Notes: a model not told the origin generated them from the letters alone. Positions 30,376 to 41,978 are shown, counted from the first letter of the stretch. The stretch: DNA of 64,000 nt from DATBLE01 sp963764565 (GCA_963764565.1 CAVXTD010000008.1:186001-250000); one strand, 5' to 3'. Translations and numbers: made by a program.

Positions 30376-31583
30376 CTACGGGACGTGCAGGTGGTAGAGC
30401 ATGCCGGCGTCGTAGTCGGTCGCCCAGAGCCCCGTGTCGCCGTTCGAGACCTGCGTGAAGATCGGCGTCGACACTCGAGAGAGCGTGATCACGCCGTCGG
30501 CGCGGTTCGTCGCCGGGTCGATGCGGAGTACCTTGCCGGCGCCGGCCACCCAGGGCACGCCGTTCCTCACCACGACGCCGAACGGGATCTCGACCGGGAC
30601 GGGTACCGAGGCGATCACCTTCGCCGTCACTGCGTCCACGCGGGTGACCCGGTCGTAGTTGGGGTTCACCACCCACAGCGAGCTGCCGCCGGCCGCCACC
30701 CACCACGTGTCGACGATTCCGTGCTTTGCCGGCCCCGGCGGAGTCACGGCCACCCGCGCGAGCACCGCGCCGCTCTCGGGGTCGACCTTGATCAGCTGCG
30801 ACGGCTTCTCCGTGAGCAGCCAGGCTGCACCTTCCGCGTAGGCGATCCCGGTTCCGAGCGAACCCGGCACTCTGAACGCCTTCGCAGTCCCCGTCGCCGC
30901 GTCGATCCGCGTGACCGTGTCGCCCTCGAAATGGAAGGCCCAGACATAGCCGCCGCCCTCGGCCAGGCCGCCCGGCCGGGACTCGACCTTGATCCTCTCC
31001 GTGAGCCGGTTCGTCTGCGGGTCGATGCGGTCCACCTCTCCACCGATGTCCCGTGCCACCCAGACGCTGTCGCCGGCGGCGACGGCCGCGTCGAGGTAGC
31101 CCTGAAACCGCGGACCCGCTCCGAGCTTGATCGTGGTCACGATCTTGTTCGTGCGGGCGTTCACGCGCGTGACGGTGCCGGTGCGCGTGTTCGGCACCCA
31201 GACGGCGTCTCCCGTCACCGCCGGCACGCCCGCGCCGTCTCCAACCTTTACCCGCGCCGAGGCGTAGAGCCCGTTCGGCGCAACGACCCGCACGGACGTT
31301 CGCCCGACGGGCTGCGCCCGGTGCCGCCCACCGCCTGCACGCGCAAGACGTGAGTTCCGACGGTCAGCCATTCCGAGTAGGGAGACATGCAGGCGTGCAG
31401 CCGGGTCGAGTCGAACGCGCACACGTACCGCGCCGCGCCCTTTGCGCCGAACGTGTAGACGGGCTCCTGCGAGGTCGTCTGTCGTGGGCCGGCGATGGAC
31501 GGAGCCGGGAGGGAGGCGCCGGCTCCGGCGGTCGTGACCAGCCCGACGGCAAGCGGTAGCAGGACCAGACGGCGCACCGTCAT
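30376..31583 (-). CDS. Secreted beta-propeller protein (virginiamycin-B-lyase/NHL-like), second of pair
   Basis: ATG 31583 overlaps the stop of the preceding gene (ATGA). The signal peptide is LVLLPLAVGLVTTAGAGA. A ~90-residue N-terminal beta-domain with two cysteines (ARYVCAFDSTRLHACMSPYS) follows, then about six propeller blades of the form VWVxN-x-nT-VTRVDAxT-KV. The frame changes near 31300 between the two parts. The virginiamycin lyase catalytic histidines are not obvious, so an enzymatic role is unsupported; ligand-binding or scaffold use is more likely. Confidence 0.65.
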
Positions 31584-32477
31584 GCCGCCGGGTGGATCCG
31601 CCAGACCTGCGAGTCGTCGTACATCGACGCCCAGACGTCGCCCTCGGCTCCGGCGACCACCGCCGGGCCCTTCGGCGGTCGCGATCGTCTCGGCGATCCG
31701 GCCCGTGTCGCCGTCGATGCGGACGATCGTGTTGGCGACGTCGTCCGGAACCCAGATGTCGCCGCCGATCGCGTCGAGGTTGACCGGGCTGGTCCCGATC
31801 TTCAAGGTCGCAGTCGCCTTTCGAGTCCGGGCGTCGATGCGCGTGACGGTGCCGCTCTTCGTGTTCGAGACCCAGACGTCGGTGCCGTTGACGGCGATCC
31901 ACGACGCCGCCTGTCCGCCTGAGCGGACGCGCGTCCACCTGTACGTGCGAGGGTCGAGACGGAAGACGGAGTTTCCGTGGTCGTCGCCGACCCAGAGCGC
32001 GCCCGCCGCATAGCCGATCCCCGCGGGCGCGACACCGGCCGGGAACGTGACCGTCTTCAGGACGCGGTTCGAGACCGGGCTGATGCGCTGAACCGTGCCG
32101 CCGTTTCGATTCGTGATCCAGATCGAACGCAGCGCGTAGGTGAGGTCGTAGGTCGTTGCGCCGACCGGGATCGAGGCAAGCCGTCTCATCGTCTTCGGGT
32201 CGAAGCGGTCGAGGCGACCGGACTGCGTGACCACCCAGAGCGACCCGGCCGCGAACTTCAGCTCGCACGGCGCCTGGTCGGTTGCGACCTGTTTGGTGAT
32301 CGTGTTCGTCGCCGGGTCGATGCGCAGCAGCTTTCCGAACAGCGGCTCGGTCACCCAGACCGCCTCGGCGGCACCCGCCACTCCGCACGGCGTGCCGGGA
32401 ACCGGGACCTTGGCGGTGATCTCGCTCCCACCGGCCGTCGCAGCGGCCAGCGAGAGCCCGAGCAGAAGCGCCTTCAC
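31580..32477 (-). CDS. Secreted beta-propeller protein (Vgb/NHL-like), first of pair
   Basis: GTG 32477 gives MKALLLGLSLAAATAGG, a short signal peptide, followed by seven ~40-residue repeats such as AAEAVWVTEPLFGKLLRIDP and GALWVGDDHGNSVFRLDP. Near 31680 one base is gained or lost. The corrected C-terminus reads AEGDVWASMYDDSQVWRIHP-AA and stops at 31580, overlapping the next gene by ATGA. Tandem homologues in one operon suggest gene duplication. Confidence 0.65.
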
Positions 32478-32485
32478 GGCCGCTC

Positions 32486-32491
32486 ACGCTA
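32486..32491 (-). promoter_or_regulatory. Probable -10 box (TAGCGT) for the propeller pair
   Basis: Minus-strand TAGCGT lies 8 bp before GTG 32477. Confidence 0.4.
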
Positions 32492-32543
32492 GGCGGCTAC
32501 GATCGGCTCCCGCAACTCCTTTGCCGAAGAGAGGATTGGTTTC

Positions 32544-33619
32544 TTGATCAGGCTTCGCGTGCCGGAGTCGCCGCAGGGCATGGTGCACGTCGCGCCCGCC
32601 CCGCTTGCCGAGGCGCTACTGAGCCTGCACGTGCTGATGCACCCGAAGGAGCACCCGCTCCAGCATCCGTGGATCCGCCGGATGCGTAGGCTCACGCCCG
32701 CGCTGAAACGCGAGATCCGTGCGTTCACCTTCCTCTACTCGGACATCACCGCGGACTTCGTTCTGCCGGCGCGCGCCGACGCGTCGCACACGTTCGACGA
32801 GGCGCTGGCGAGCTTCGCGGCATTGCCGCCCGAGCGGGCGCAGTACGAGATCGCCAGGCCGACGTTCTTCTACCTCGAGAAGGATGCCGGCGGGCCGGAG
32901 AGCATCGCCCGCGAGGAGGTGCGCGAGCGGATCACGCAGCGGATCTCGTCGTACAGCCGCGAGGGAGCCGCGCTCGCCGCACAGCTCCTCGCCGATCCGG
33001 CACCGGTTCAGGCTCGCGTCGTGGAGATGCTCGCCGCGTACTGGGCGGAGTCGTTTGCCGCCGAGTGGGAGCGGTTAGAGCCCACGCTTGCGCAGGAGAG
33101 CGAGCAGGCGCGGGTCGAGGACCCGGTGGCGATGCTGGACGCCATTCGGTCGGAGCTGAAGGTCGACGCGGCCGAACGGATGCTGATCCGCCGGTCGATG
33201 CACGAGCACGAGGTGCACGTCGAGCAGCGGAATCCGCTGCGTCTGATTCCAAGCGTCTACGTCTGGCCGCACGTGCGCGTCAACTGCGACGCTCCCTGGC
33301 CGCTCGCGATCCTCTACCCGCCCCGGACGATGCAGAGCGGCATCGGTCGCGAGCTCGCGCCCGACTCGCTCGTGCGGGGTCTGCGTGCCGCCTCCGACCC
33401 GACCCGCCTGCGCATCCTGCGCCTGGTCGGAGAGCAGCCCCGCTCGACCGAGGAGTTGGCGCCGCTCGTCGGGCTGAGCGAGTCGGGGCTCTCGAAGCAC
33501 CTGAAGGCGCTCACGGACGCGGGTCTGCTCTCGACACGCCGTCAGGGCTGGTACGTGCTCTACCGGCTCGACCGCGGACGGCTCGAGGCGCTTGGATCAG
33601 ACCTCAGTCGCTACGTCGG

Positions 33620-33623
<4 letters not shown>
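32544..33623 (+). CDS. DUF5937/ArsR-type winged-helix transcriptional regulator
   Basis: TTG 32544 starts MIRLRVPESPQGMVHVAPAP. Residues 1-260 form the DUF5937-type domain (LHVLMHPKEHPLQHPWIRRM, VWPHVRVNCDAPWPLAILYP). Residues ~270-355 are an ArsR HTH with LRAASDPTRLRILRLVGEQP and the recognition helix LSESGLSKHLKALTDAGLLS. No metal-binding ELCVCDL-like motif is present, so a metal sensor is unlikely. Complete at 359 aa. It ends convergently with SOD (stops overlap), and what it regulates is not visible. Confidence 0.8.
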
Positions 33624-34226
<603 letters not shown>

Positions 34227-34271
34227 GGTCGTCTCCTCCTTGTTTGGAATCCGGATGGATTCTCTCAGACA

Positions 34272-34277
34272 TACGAT
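34272..34277 (+). promoter_or_regulatory. Probable -10 box (TACGAT), leaderless start
   Basis: TACGAT ends exactly 6 bp before ATG 34284 of the aldo-keto reductase. The SOD gene starts 46 bp away in the other direction. Confidence 0.5.
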
Positions 34278-34283
34278 GGGTCG

Positions 34284-35183
34284 ATGGAGATCGTCCTCGG
34301 CTGCGGCAATTTCGGCGGCATCGGGTCGTCACCCGAGTTCTTCGGGCAGGGAGAGAGCCGCGAGGAGGCGTTCGCGCTGATGGACGCCGCGTGGGCGCTC
34401 GGGCTCCGCTGGTTCGACACGGCGGATGCCTACGGTGGCACGAGGAGCGAGACCTGGATCGGTGACTGGCTGCGGGCGACAGGCAACCGGCCGAAGATCA
34501 CCACCAAGACGTTCAACCCGGTCGACGCGGGAGCTGATCGGGGGCTCGCGCGCGACCGCGTTCTCCGCCAGGTGGAGACGAGCCTCGGCCGACTCGGCAT
34601 CGAGCGCGTCGACCTCTACCTCGCGCACGAGCCCGACCCGGACACACCCGTGGCCGAGACCGCCGCTGCGTTCGAGACGCTGCTCGAGCGCGGTCTGATC
34701 GGGGCGTACGGTGCCAGCAACGTCGATGCAGCCGGGCTCCGCGAGTGGGTCGACAGCGGGCGGCCGGCGCTGGTCCAGAACTCGTATTCGCTGCTCGACC
34801 GGCGCGACGAGGACGGCGTCATGCCGCTCTGCGCCGAGCACGGGATCGCCTACCAGGCGTTCAGCCCGCTCGCGGGCGGCTGGCTGACCGGCAAGTACCG
34901 GCGCGGCGAGGCTGCTCCGGCCGGCTCCCGGATGACGCTGCGGCCCGAGCCGTACCTGCACCTGGACGACGACCGGGTGTACGACGGAATCGAGGCGCTC
35001 GAGCGGGCGGCCGCCGCACGTGGAGTCAGCACGGCCGGGCTCGCGCTCGCGTGGGCGCTCGGCGGGACGTCGTCCGTGGTCGTCGGCCCGAGGCGCCCCG
35101 AGCACCTCGAGCCCGCGCGCGAGGCGCTCGCGCTGAGCCTCTCGCCGGAGGAGCGCGAGGAAGTAGGCTCGCTCGTCAGCTGA
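34284..35183 (+). CDS. Aldo/keto reductase
   Basis: NADPH-dependent carbonyl reductase with a TIM barrel, complete at 299 aa. The catalytic tetrad is visible: Asp and Tyr in RWFDTADAYGGTRSE, Lys in KITTKTFNPV, and His in VDLYLAHEPDPDTPV. The cofactor end has SVVVGPRRPEHLEPA. The TGA overlaps the next ATG (TGATG), so the gene heads an operon with the ornithine cyclodeaminase-like and threonine-dehydratase-like genes. Substrate unknown. Confidence 0.88.
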   Translation: MEIVLGCGNFGGIGSSPEFFGQGESREEAFALMDAAWALGLRWFDTADAYGGTRSETWIGDWLRATGNRPKITTKTFNPVDAGADRGLARDRVLRQVETSLGRLGIERVDLYLAHEPDPDTPVAETAAAFETLLERGLIGAYGASNVDAAGLREWVDSGRPALVQNSYSLLDRRDEDGVMPLCAEHGIAYQAFSPLAGGWLTGKYRRGEAAPAGSRMTLRPEPYLHLDDDRVYDGIEALERAAAARGVSTAGLALAWALGGTSSVVVGPRRPEHLEPAREALALSLSPEEREEVGSLVS

Positions 35184-36152
35184 TGGCGATCCTCGTCCTG
35201 AACCAGAGCGAGGTCGAGCGCCTGCTCGACATGGAGGGCTGCATCGAGGCGATGGCCGGCGTGCTGGAAGCGCTTGCGCGCGGCGAGCTGTACCAGCCGC
35301 TGCGTTCGGTCTTCTTCCCGCCCGGTGAGACGAGCGGCATCGGCCTGATGCCGTCGCATCGCTCGGGGCCCTCGGCCGCGTACGCGCTGAAGACGATCTG
35401 CCTCTTTCCGGACAACCCGACGCGCGGGCTCGACGCCCATCAGGGCACGGTCACGCTGTTCTCGGGAACGACCGGCGAGGTGCGTGCCCTGATGAACGCC
35501 TCTGCGATCACGGCGATTCGAACCGCAGCGGTCTCCGCCGTCGCCACGAGACTGCTCGCCCGCGAGGACGCGAGCGAGCTGGCGATCCTCGGCTCGGGCG
35601 TCCAGGGCCGGTCGCACATCGAGGCGATGCGCGCCGTCAAGCCGTGGGCGAAGATCCGCGTCGCGAGCCGGACGCGTGCGAACGCCCAGAAGCTGGCGGA
35701 GGAGACGGGCGCGGAGGCGGTCGACAGCATCGAGGAGGCGCTGCGCGGCGCCGACGTCGTCGTCACGGCGACGAACTCGAGCGAGCCGGTGCTGCGGCGC
35801 GAGTGGCTGAAGGACGGCGCGCACGTGAACGCGGTCGGCTCGAGCATCGCGACGGCCCGCGAGCTCGACACGGCGACGGTGGCGGCCGCCTCGCTCTTCG
35901 TCGACCGGCGCGAGTCGACGGTGAACGAGGCGGGCGACTACCTCTTCCCGCTCCAGGAGGGCGCGATCGGACCCGACCACATCAAGGCCGAGATCGGCGA
36001 GATCCTGATCGGTGAGCATCCTGGGCGAACTTCGCCGGAGGAATTGACGGTGTTCAAGTCCCTCGGCCTCGCGGTGGAGGATCTGGCGGCGGCCGAGTAC
36101 GTCGTCGCGCCGCGCCGAGGAGACGGGGACCGGGACTACGGTCGAGTTTTGA
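35183..36152 (+). CDS. Ornithine cyclodeaminase/mu-crystallin-family NAD(P) enzyme
   Basis: Starts ATG 35183 overlapping the upstream stop. The Rossmann motif is LAILGSGVQGRSHIEAM, preceded by the substrate-binding MNASAITAIRTAAVSAVAT. An extra base near 36110 displaces the tail. Corrected, it ends VVARAEETGTGTTVEF at TGA 36150-36152, giving ~322 aa as usual for the family. These enzymes act on amino acids or imines (ornithine, alanine, delta-pyrroline carboxylates). Pairing with a threonine-dehydratase-like gene recalls EutC/EutB of ectoine breakdown, but no other ectoine gene is nearby. Confidence 0.82.
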
Positions 36153-37097
36153 TCCCCCTGGCCGAGATCGAGCGTGCCCGCGACCGGATCGCTGGAGCGG
36201 CGGTGCGCACGCCGCTCGTCAGGCTCCACGCCGATGCGCCCGGCGGAGATCTGGCTCAAGCTCGAGAACCTCCAGCCGATCGGCTCGTTCAAGATCCGCG
36301 GTGCGACGAACGCGATCCGGGCTGCGTCGGCCGACGAGCTCGCGGCGGGCGTGGTCACCGCCAGCGCCGGCAACATGGCCCAGGGGGTCGCCTGGGCAGC
36401 GCGTGAGGCGGGCGTCCCGGCGACGATCGTCGTCCCCGAGCACGCGCCGCGGACGAAGCTGGACGCGATCGAGCGGCTGGGCGGCCGCGTCGTCAAGGTT
36501 TCGTACGAGCGCTGGTGGCAGGCGATCGAGGAGTCGCGGTTCGACGGCGCGGAAGGGCTCTTCGTCCACCCGGTGCAGGACGAGCTCGTGATGGCGGGCA
36601 ACGGCACGATCGGGATCGAGCTGATCGAGGACCTGCCTGACGTCGACACGGTCGTGATTCCGTTCGGCGGCGGCGGACTCTCGGTCGGGATCGCCAGCGC
36701 GGTCAAGCAGCTGCGTCCAACGGTGCGCGTACTGGTGGTCGAGCCCGATACTGCGGCGGCCGTCACCGCGGCGCTGGCCGCGGGCGAGCCCACGGAGGTC
36801 GAGTACACGCCCTCGTTCGTCGACGGTGCCGGGGCGCGCACGGCTCTGCCGTCCATGTGGCCGCTCGTGCAGGAGGCGATCGACGGCGCCGAGGTGGCGA
36901 CGCTCGGCGAGACCGCGGCCGCGATTCGCCTGCTGGCCGAGCGCTGCCGCGTGATCGCCGAAGGGGCGGGTGCGCTCGCGGCGGCGGTCGCGCTGTCGGG
37001 ACGGGCCGGCCCGGGGAGGGTGGCATGCGTCGTCTCCGGCGGAAACATCGACGTCTCGGTGCTGACCAGAATCCTCGGCGGCGAGACTCCCGAGTAG
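36149..37097 (+). CDS. PLP-dependent threonine/serine dehydratase-like enzyme
   Basis: TTG 36149 (LIPLAEIERARDRIAGAAVR) overlaps the previous stop by TTGA. The PLP-lysine motif is PIGSFKIRGATNAIR, with the PLP-phosphate loop IPFGGGGLSVGIA. One extra base near 36242 separates HADAP from AEIWLKLENLQ. At ~315 aa it lacks the C-terminal ACT regulatory domain of biosynthetic IlvA, so a catabolic or EutB-like role is likelier. It is translationally coupled to the cyclodeaminase-like gene. Confidence 0.82.
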
Positions 37098-37100
37098 GAT
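37095..37100 (+). promoter_or_regulatory. Possible -10 box (TAGGAT) for the peroxiredoxin gene
   Basis: Lies across the stop of the upstream gene and 9 bp before ATG 37110. Confidence 0.4.
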
Positions 37101-37109
37101 CTGCATTCC

Positions 37110-37538
37110 ATGCTCGAAGTCGGTGACCGCTTTCCCGTGGAGAAGCTCTCGATTCAGCCGGGCGGGCCGGCCGTCGTCTTTTTCTACCCGGCGGCGCTGA
37201 CGCCCGGCTGCACGATGGAGGCGAAGGCGTTCAACGACCGGTACCCGCAATTCCGGGAGGCCGGCTACGAGGTGATCGGGGTCAGCGTCGACCGGGCCGA
37301 GCGAAACGACGAGTTCCGCGCCGAGTGCGGCCTCGACTTCCCACTGGTCTCGGACGAGGGCGCCGAGCTCGCAACCGAGATCGCCGTGCTGAAGGACTAC
37401 GGCGAGTACGGCGTGCTGGCCCGGCGCGTCACCTTCCTGCTCGACGCGGACGGGACGATCACGAAGCTCTGGGACGTCACCGACGCGGGCGCGCATCCGG
37501 AGGAAGTGCTCGCCGAGGCTCTCGGCGGGCGCGGATGA
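37110..37538 (+). CDS. bcp: Peroxiredoxin (BCP/PrxQ type)
   Basis: Thiol peroxidase, complete at 142 aa. The peroxidatic cysteine is in PAALTPGCTMEAKAFND, and the resolving cysteine candidate is C of EFRAECGLDFPLVSDE; the conserved Arg is in ARRVTFLLDADG. In PrxQ the resolving Cys is often five residues after the first, which is absent here, so this may be a 1-Cys or atypical form. The TGA is followed two bases later by a palindromic repeat that may act as its transcription end. Confidence 0.88.
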   Translation: MLEVGDRFPVEKLSIQPGGPAVVFFYPAALTPGCTMEAKAFNDRYPQFREAGYEVIGVSVDRAERNDEFRAECGLDFPLVSDEGAELATEIAVLKDYGEYGVLARRVTFLLDADGTITKLWDVTDAGAHPEEVLAEALGGRG

Positions 37539-37540
37539 CC

Positions 37541-37595
37541 CAGTGTCTGACACCAAAGGTGTCAGACACTGACCCTTGAGCACTGTCAGACACCA
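37541..37595. repeat. GTGTCTGACACC palindromic element
   Basis: CAGTGTCTGACACC-AAA-GGTGTCAGACACTG (37541-37571) is a perfect 14-bp inverted repeat, followed at 37581-37595 by another half-site (CACTGTCAGACACCA). The same palindrome, with GAA in the loop, occurs at 59674-59705. Confidence 0.85.
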
Positions 37596-37610
37596 GCACG
37601 GAGGTGTGAC

Positions 37611-38331
37611 GTGAGTCGTGGATATGTCGTCGCGGAGCACGAGGTCGAGGCCCGGCCGGAGAGCGGCACCGCCGCGGCGCGGCTGATGATCGACCGCTCC
37701 TGCGGCTGCGAGCGGCTCGAGCAGCGGATCCTCACGTTCGCGCCCGGCCGCTCGGATGAGCGCGCGACGGGCGAGCGCCAGGAGGTGCTGTTCGTCGCGG
37801 CCGGCAGCGGAAGCCTCCGGCTCGGCGAAGAGACTCACGCGCTCGAGCCGAACACCGGCGCGTTCCTCGTGCCCGGGGATCGGTACGCGATCGAAAACCC
37901 CGGACCGGAAGAGCTCGAGCTCGTGTCGGTCTCGGCGCCGTGCGAGGGCGAGCGCCGGTCGCGCGTGACGGTGCGCTACGCCGACCGGCCGGTCCTGCCG
38001 GCCAGCCCGAACCGGGAGTTCCGCTTCCTCGTCAACGAGGACACCGGCTGCCTGGACGTGACACAGTTCGTGGGTGTGATCCCGCCCGGGCCGCGCGCCG
38101 ATGCACAGCCACACCTACGACGAGGTCGTCTACATCGTCGAAGGCGAGGGCGTCCTCCACCTCGGCGGCCGGGACACGCCGCTCGGGCCGGGAACGTGCA
38201 TCCACCTTCCGCCGCTCGAGGAGCACTGCCTCGAGAACACCGGGCCGACCCCGATGCGGGTGCTCGGCGTCTTCCATCCGTCCGGGGACCCGGCGTCGCG
38301 TGCGCCTGCCGCGACACCCAAAGGGTCGTAA
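37611..38331 (+). CDS. Bicupin (two cupin_2 domains)
   Basis: GTG 37611 follows a GGAGGTG site. Domain 1 (residues ~30-110) is metal-poor, with ERQEVLFVAAGSGSLRLGEE. Domain 2 (~160-235) has the cupin metal set, MHSHTYDEVVYIVEGEGVLH with a later His in EEHCLENTGPTPMRV. One frame change near 38092 lies between IPPGPRA and MHSHTYDE. A CDVTQ-like linker joins the domains. The enzymatic role (sugar isomerase, dioxygenase or binding) is not defined by sequence. Confidence 0.75.
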
Positions 38332-38367
38332 GATCGCCCAACCGCGGAAAACCCAAAGGGAGGAACT

Positions 38368-39517
38368 ATGAAGAAGGTAGGACTGTTCCTCGTCGTAGCC
38401 GCACTCGTGGCCGCGGCGACCCTCGCCGGCCGTACGTCGGCGCCGGCCTCGGCGGCTTCCCAGGCCGCGGCCAAGAAGATCGGCTGTGAAGGGCTTCCGG
38501 TCGGGTTCATGGGCCCGATCACCGGCCCGGTCGCGTTCCTCGGCGACGAGCAGCTGCACTGGGCCCAGTACGCGCTCGACTCCTTCAACAAGGCGAACAA
38601 GACGAGCTTCACGCTCCAGCAGGTCGACACCCAGCTGAATCCCGCGCTGGCGCAGACCGGTGCGACCAAGATCGCGGCGGACGGATCCGTGCTGATCACC
38701 GTCGGGCCGGCGGGTAGCCAGGAGGTGCAGGCGGTCGGGCCGATCTTCAAGAAGGCGAAGATGGCGCTTCATCTCGGCGTCTGCGACCAACGCAACGCTG
38801 ACGAACGGAAAGATCCCGACGTTCTTCCGGGTGGTCGGCGGCGACGCGGCCCAGGGGAGGACGGACGCGCTCTTCATGGTCAACAAGCTGAAGGCGAAGC
38901 GCGTCTTCATCGTCGACGACCAGGAGTCGTACTCGACCGGCCTCGCCGCGGTCGCGACGGCCGTCCTGAAGTCGAAGGGCGTCAAGGTCGACCGCGAGTC
39001 GGTCAGCCAGAAGGTGACCGACTTCTCGTCCATCGTCTCGAAGATCGCGAGCGACGTCGGCGTGGTCTTCCTGCCCTGGCAGGTCGCCGCGAACGCGCAG
39101 CTCTTCTACGAGCAGATGCGGGAGCAGGGGAAGACGGCGAAGATCTTCGGGTCGGACGGTCTCGACTCCGGCGACTTCAAGGCGGACGGCCGCTACATCT
39201 CGTCGTTCGCCCGCGACATTCGCGGCACGCCCGGCACGGCCGCGCTGATCAAGGAGTACGAGCGGCGCTACGGCACGAAGTGGGGCACCTTCGGTCCTCC
39301 GATGTACGTCGCCATGCAGGCTGCGCTGACCGCGCTCAACAACGCCTGCAAGGACAACAAGGCCGACCGGCCCGAGGTGCTGTCGAGCCTGCGCAAGGTC
39401 AAGATCGGCAAGACGATCCTCGGACAGCCGCTCTCGTTCAACGCGCACGGCGACAACCCGAACGCGAAGTTCTACGTCTATCAAGTCAAGGGCTCCAAGC
39501 GGACTCTCGTCGGCTAG
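38368..39517 (+). CDS. Liv-type ABC substrate-binding protein (Peripla_BP_6)
   Basis: ATG 38368 follows AGGGAGGAA. The signal peptide is VGLFLVVAALVAAATLAG without a lipobox cysteine. The first lobe begins LPVGFMGPITGPVAFLGDEQ; the second has TAKIFGSDGLDSGDFKADGR and TALNNACKDNKADRPEVLSS. A frame change near 38790 breaks KKAKMAFI and SATNATLTNGK. At ~383 aa it fits LivK-type binders of branched-chain amino acids or other small amides and acids. It is first in a complete transporter operon. Confidence 0.85.
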
Positions 39518-39531
39518 ACCCTGAACTCAGG

Positions 39532-39562
39532 AGTGCGGCCCGTCCTCGCGGCGGGCCGCACT
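39532..39562 (+). terminator. Intercistronic hairpin after the binding-protein gene
   Basis: AGTGCGGCCCG pairs perfectly with CGGGCCGCACT around a short loop, followed by TCTTCGCT without a long T-run. In transporter operons such a hairpin typically protects the 3' end of the binding-protein mRNA or partially terminates, giving higher binder than permease expression. Confidence 0.6.
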
Positions 39563-39576
39563 CTTCGCTGTAGCCC

Positions 39577-40501
39577 GTGGACCTGTTCGTCCAACTGTGC
39601 GTGAACGGGGTGACGCTCGGCAGCGTCTACGCCCTGCTCGCGCTCGGCTACTCGATGGTCTACGGGATCCTCAAGCTGCTCAACTTCGCCCACGGCGACG
39701 TCTACATGATCGGCGCGTTCATCGGCTACGGCGTCCTGAGCGTGTTCGGCGGCGCGGCCGACCCGATCATCCCCGTCCCGCTCCTGATCGTCTTCATGCT
39801 CGGCGCGGCGATGCTCGGGTCCGGGCTCCTCGGCGTCGGAATCGAGCGCTTCGCGTACCGGCCGCTTCGGAACGCGCCGCGGATCGCGCCGCTGATCTCC
39901 GCGCTCGGCGTCTCGTTCTTCCTTCAGAATGCGGCGCTCCTGCTCTTCTCGCCGAACTTCCGCTCCTACGGGAGCTTCGACTTCTACGACGGCAAGCTCT
40001 TTCTGCCGCTGACCGCGGGGGTGCTGAAGATCTCACCGCTCCGCATCCTCGTCATCGTCTTCCGCCGTCGCCCTGATGGTCGCGCTGACGCTCTTCGTCG
40101 GCCGGACTCGGCTCGGAAAGGCGATGCGGGCGACCGCATTCGACCGCGAGGCGGCTGCGATGATGGGCATCGACGTCGACCGCGTGATCGTCGCCACCTT
40201 CTTCATCGGCTCGGCGCTCGCCGGCGCTGCGGGCGTGATGAACGGGCTGGTCTTCCAGAACGTGAGCCACACGATGGGATTCTTCGCCGGACTCAAGGCG
40301 TTCACGGCGGCGGTCGTCGGCGGGATCGGGAACATCCCCGGCGCGATGCTCGGCGGCCTCGTGATCGGGCTCGCCGAGTCGTTCTCCAAGGGCTACCTGC
40401 CTTCGCAATGGTCGGACCTGATCGTGTTCGCGATCCTGATCACGGCCCTGCTCGTGCGCCCGACCGGGCTGCTCGGCAAGGCCGACATCAAGAAGGTCTG
40501 A
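39577..40501 (+). CDS. livH: Liv-type ABC transporter permease 1
   Basis: GTG 39577. It has about eight membrane segments and the LivH hallmarks GYSMVYGILKLLNFAHGDVY and, after a frame change near 40062, RTRLGKAMRATAFDREAAAM and PGAMLGGLVIGLAESFSKGY. The EAA-like cytosolic loop contacts the ATPases. Corrected length is ~308 aa, normal for the family. It is 60 bp downstream of the binder and directly followed by livM. Confidence 0.85.
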
Positions 40502-40507
40502 GCCTCG

Positions 40508-41978
40508 GTGAGCGATCCCACTCCCGGAACCCCGCGCATCGGCGTCGACGAGTGGGTCGCGGAGGCCGAGTCGCGAACGCTCGCGCACGCGGGGCCGCTC
40601 GCGCCGGTCCTCCGCCGGGCTCGACCGGATCCCGGCGCCGGCGCAGCTCGCTCCTCTTCGTCCTGCTGGTCGCCTGTATCCCGCTCATGACCAACGACCA
40701 GTACCTCCTGCGCGTGAGCGTCGAGACTCTGATCTTCGCGCTGCTCGCGCTCGGCCTGAACGTCGTCGTCGGCTTCGCCGGTCTGCTCGACCTCGGCTAC
40801 GTCGCGTTCTTCGCGATCGGCGCGTACGGCTACGCGCTCCTCTCTTCCGACCACTACGGCATCCACTGGCCGGCGGAGGCCTCGGTTCCTCTGATCGTCC
40901 TCGGCACGGCCCTGATCGGCCTTCTGCTCGGATCGACCTCGCGGCGCCTCCTCGGCGACTACCTGGCGATCGTGACCCTCTTCTTCCTCCAGGCGTTCTC
41001 AGGTGATCGCGGTCAACGGCAACGCGGTCAGCTTCCTCGGCTTCACCGGCCACACCGACCTCACCGGCGGGCCGAACGGCATCCCCGGGCTCGATCCGTT
41101 CCGGCTCTTCGGCCTGCGGATCGAATCCCAGCGCGGCTTCTTCTACCTCGTCCTGTGCGGTGCGCTGATCGTGCTGGCGATGCTGTACCTGGCGATTCAC
41201 TCCCGCACCGGGCGCGCCTGGCAGGCGCTGCGCGAGGATCCGCTCGCCGCCGAGCTGATGGGCATGCCCGTCAACCGGCTGAAGCTGCTGGCGTTCGCGT
41301 TCGGCGCCGGGGTCGCGGGCCTGACCGGCACGATTCACGCGTCGTTCATCGGCGCCGTCTTCGCCGACAACTACGACGTCCCGGTCCTGATCACCGTCTA
41401 CGCGATGCTGATCCTCGGCGGCGCCGGAAGCCTCCGGGGCGCAATTGTGGGCGCGATCGTGATCAACGTCTCGCTCGAGGTCCTGCGCAGCGCGAACCAC
41501 TCCCGCTGGCTCTTCCTGTCGCTGATCCTGATCACGCTCGTCGCCAAGGTTCGCCCCTGGCCGAAGCTCGCCGCCGTGCTGGGAGGCACCGTCGGGATCG
41601 GCTATGCGGTGCACGGAATCGTCGCCGCGGCCTGGCCGAGCGGGACGCGAGGGCGAGGCAGCGGGCGGCGACGCGGTCGCGCGCGCCGTGCAGAGCTGGG
41701 TCATCCACCCGGCGCATTCGACGACCGAGATCGGCAACTACGCGTTCGTGGCGCTGATCATCGCGGTCCTCGGGCTCACGCTCGTGCGCGGCTGGAAGCT
41801 CGCGCTGGCGTTGCCGCCCGTGATCTACCTCGCCGCGTTCGTCTGGGAGAACCGGCTGACGGCGACGTTCGAGCAGCAGGCGGCGACCCGCTTCCTCGTC
41901 CTCGGCGCGCTCCTGATCGTGCTCATGGCCTGGCGGCCGCAGGGCCTCTTCGGCACAGCCCGCGTGGAGATTGCATGA
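40508..41978 (+). CDS. livM: Liv-type ABC transporter permease 2
   Basis: GTG 40508 opens a ~45-residue hydrophilic N-terminus, then after a frame change near 40610 LFVLLVACIPLMTNDQYLLR and the canonical GLNVVVGFAGLLDLGYVAFF. Further changes near 41003 and 41640 are bridged by the protein continuing through RTGRAWQALREDPLAAELMG and ILGGAGSLRGAIVGAIVINV to WRPQGLFGTARVEIA. At ~490 aa it is longer than E. coli LivM, owing to the N- and C-terminal extensions. The TGA overlaps the livG ATG. Confidence 0.82.
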
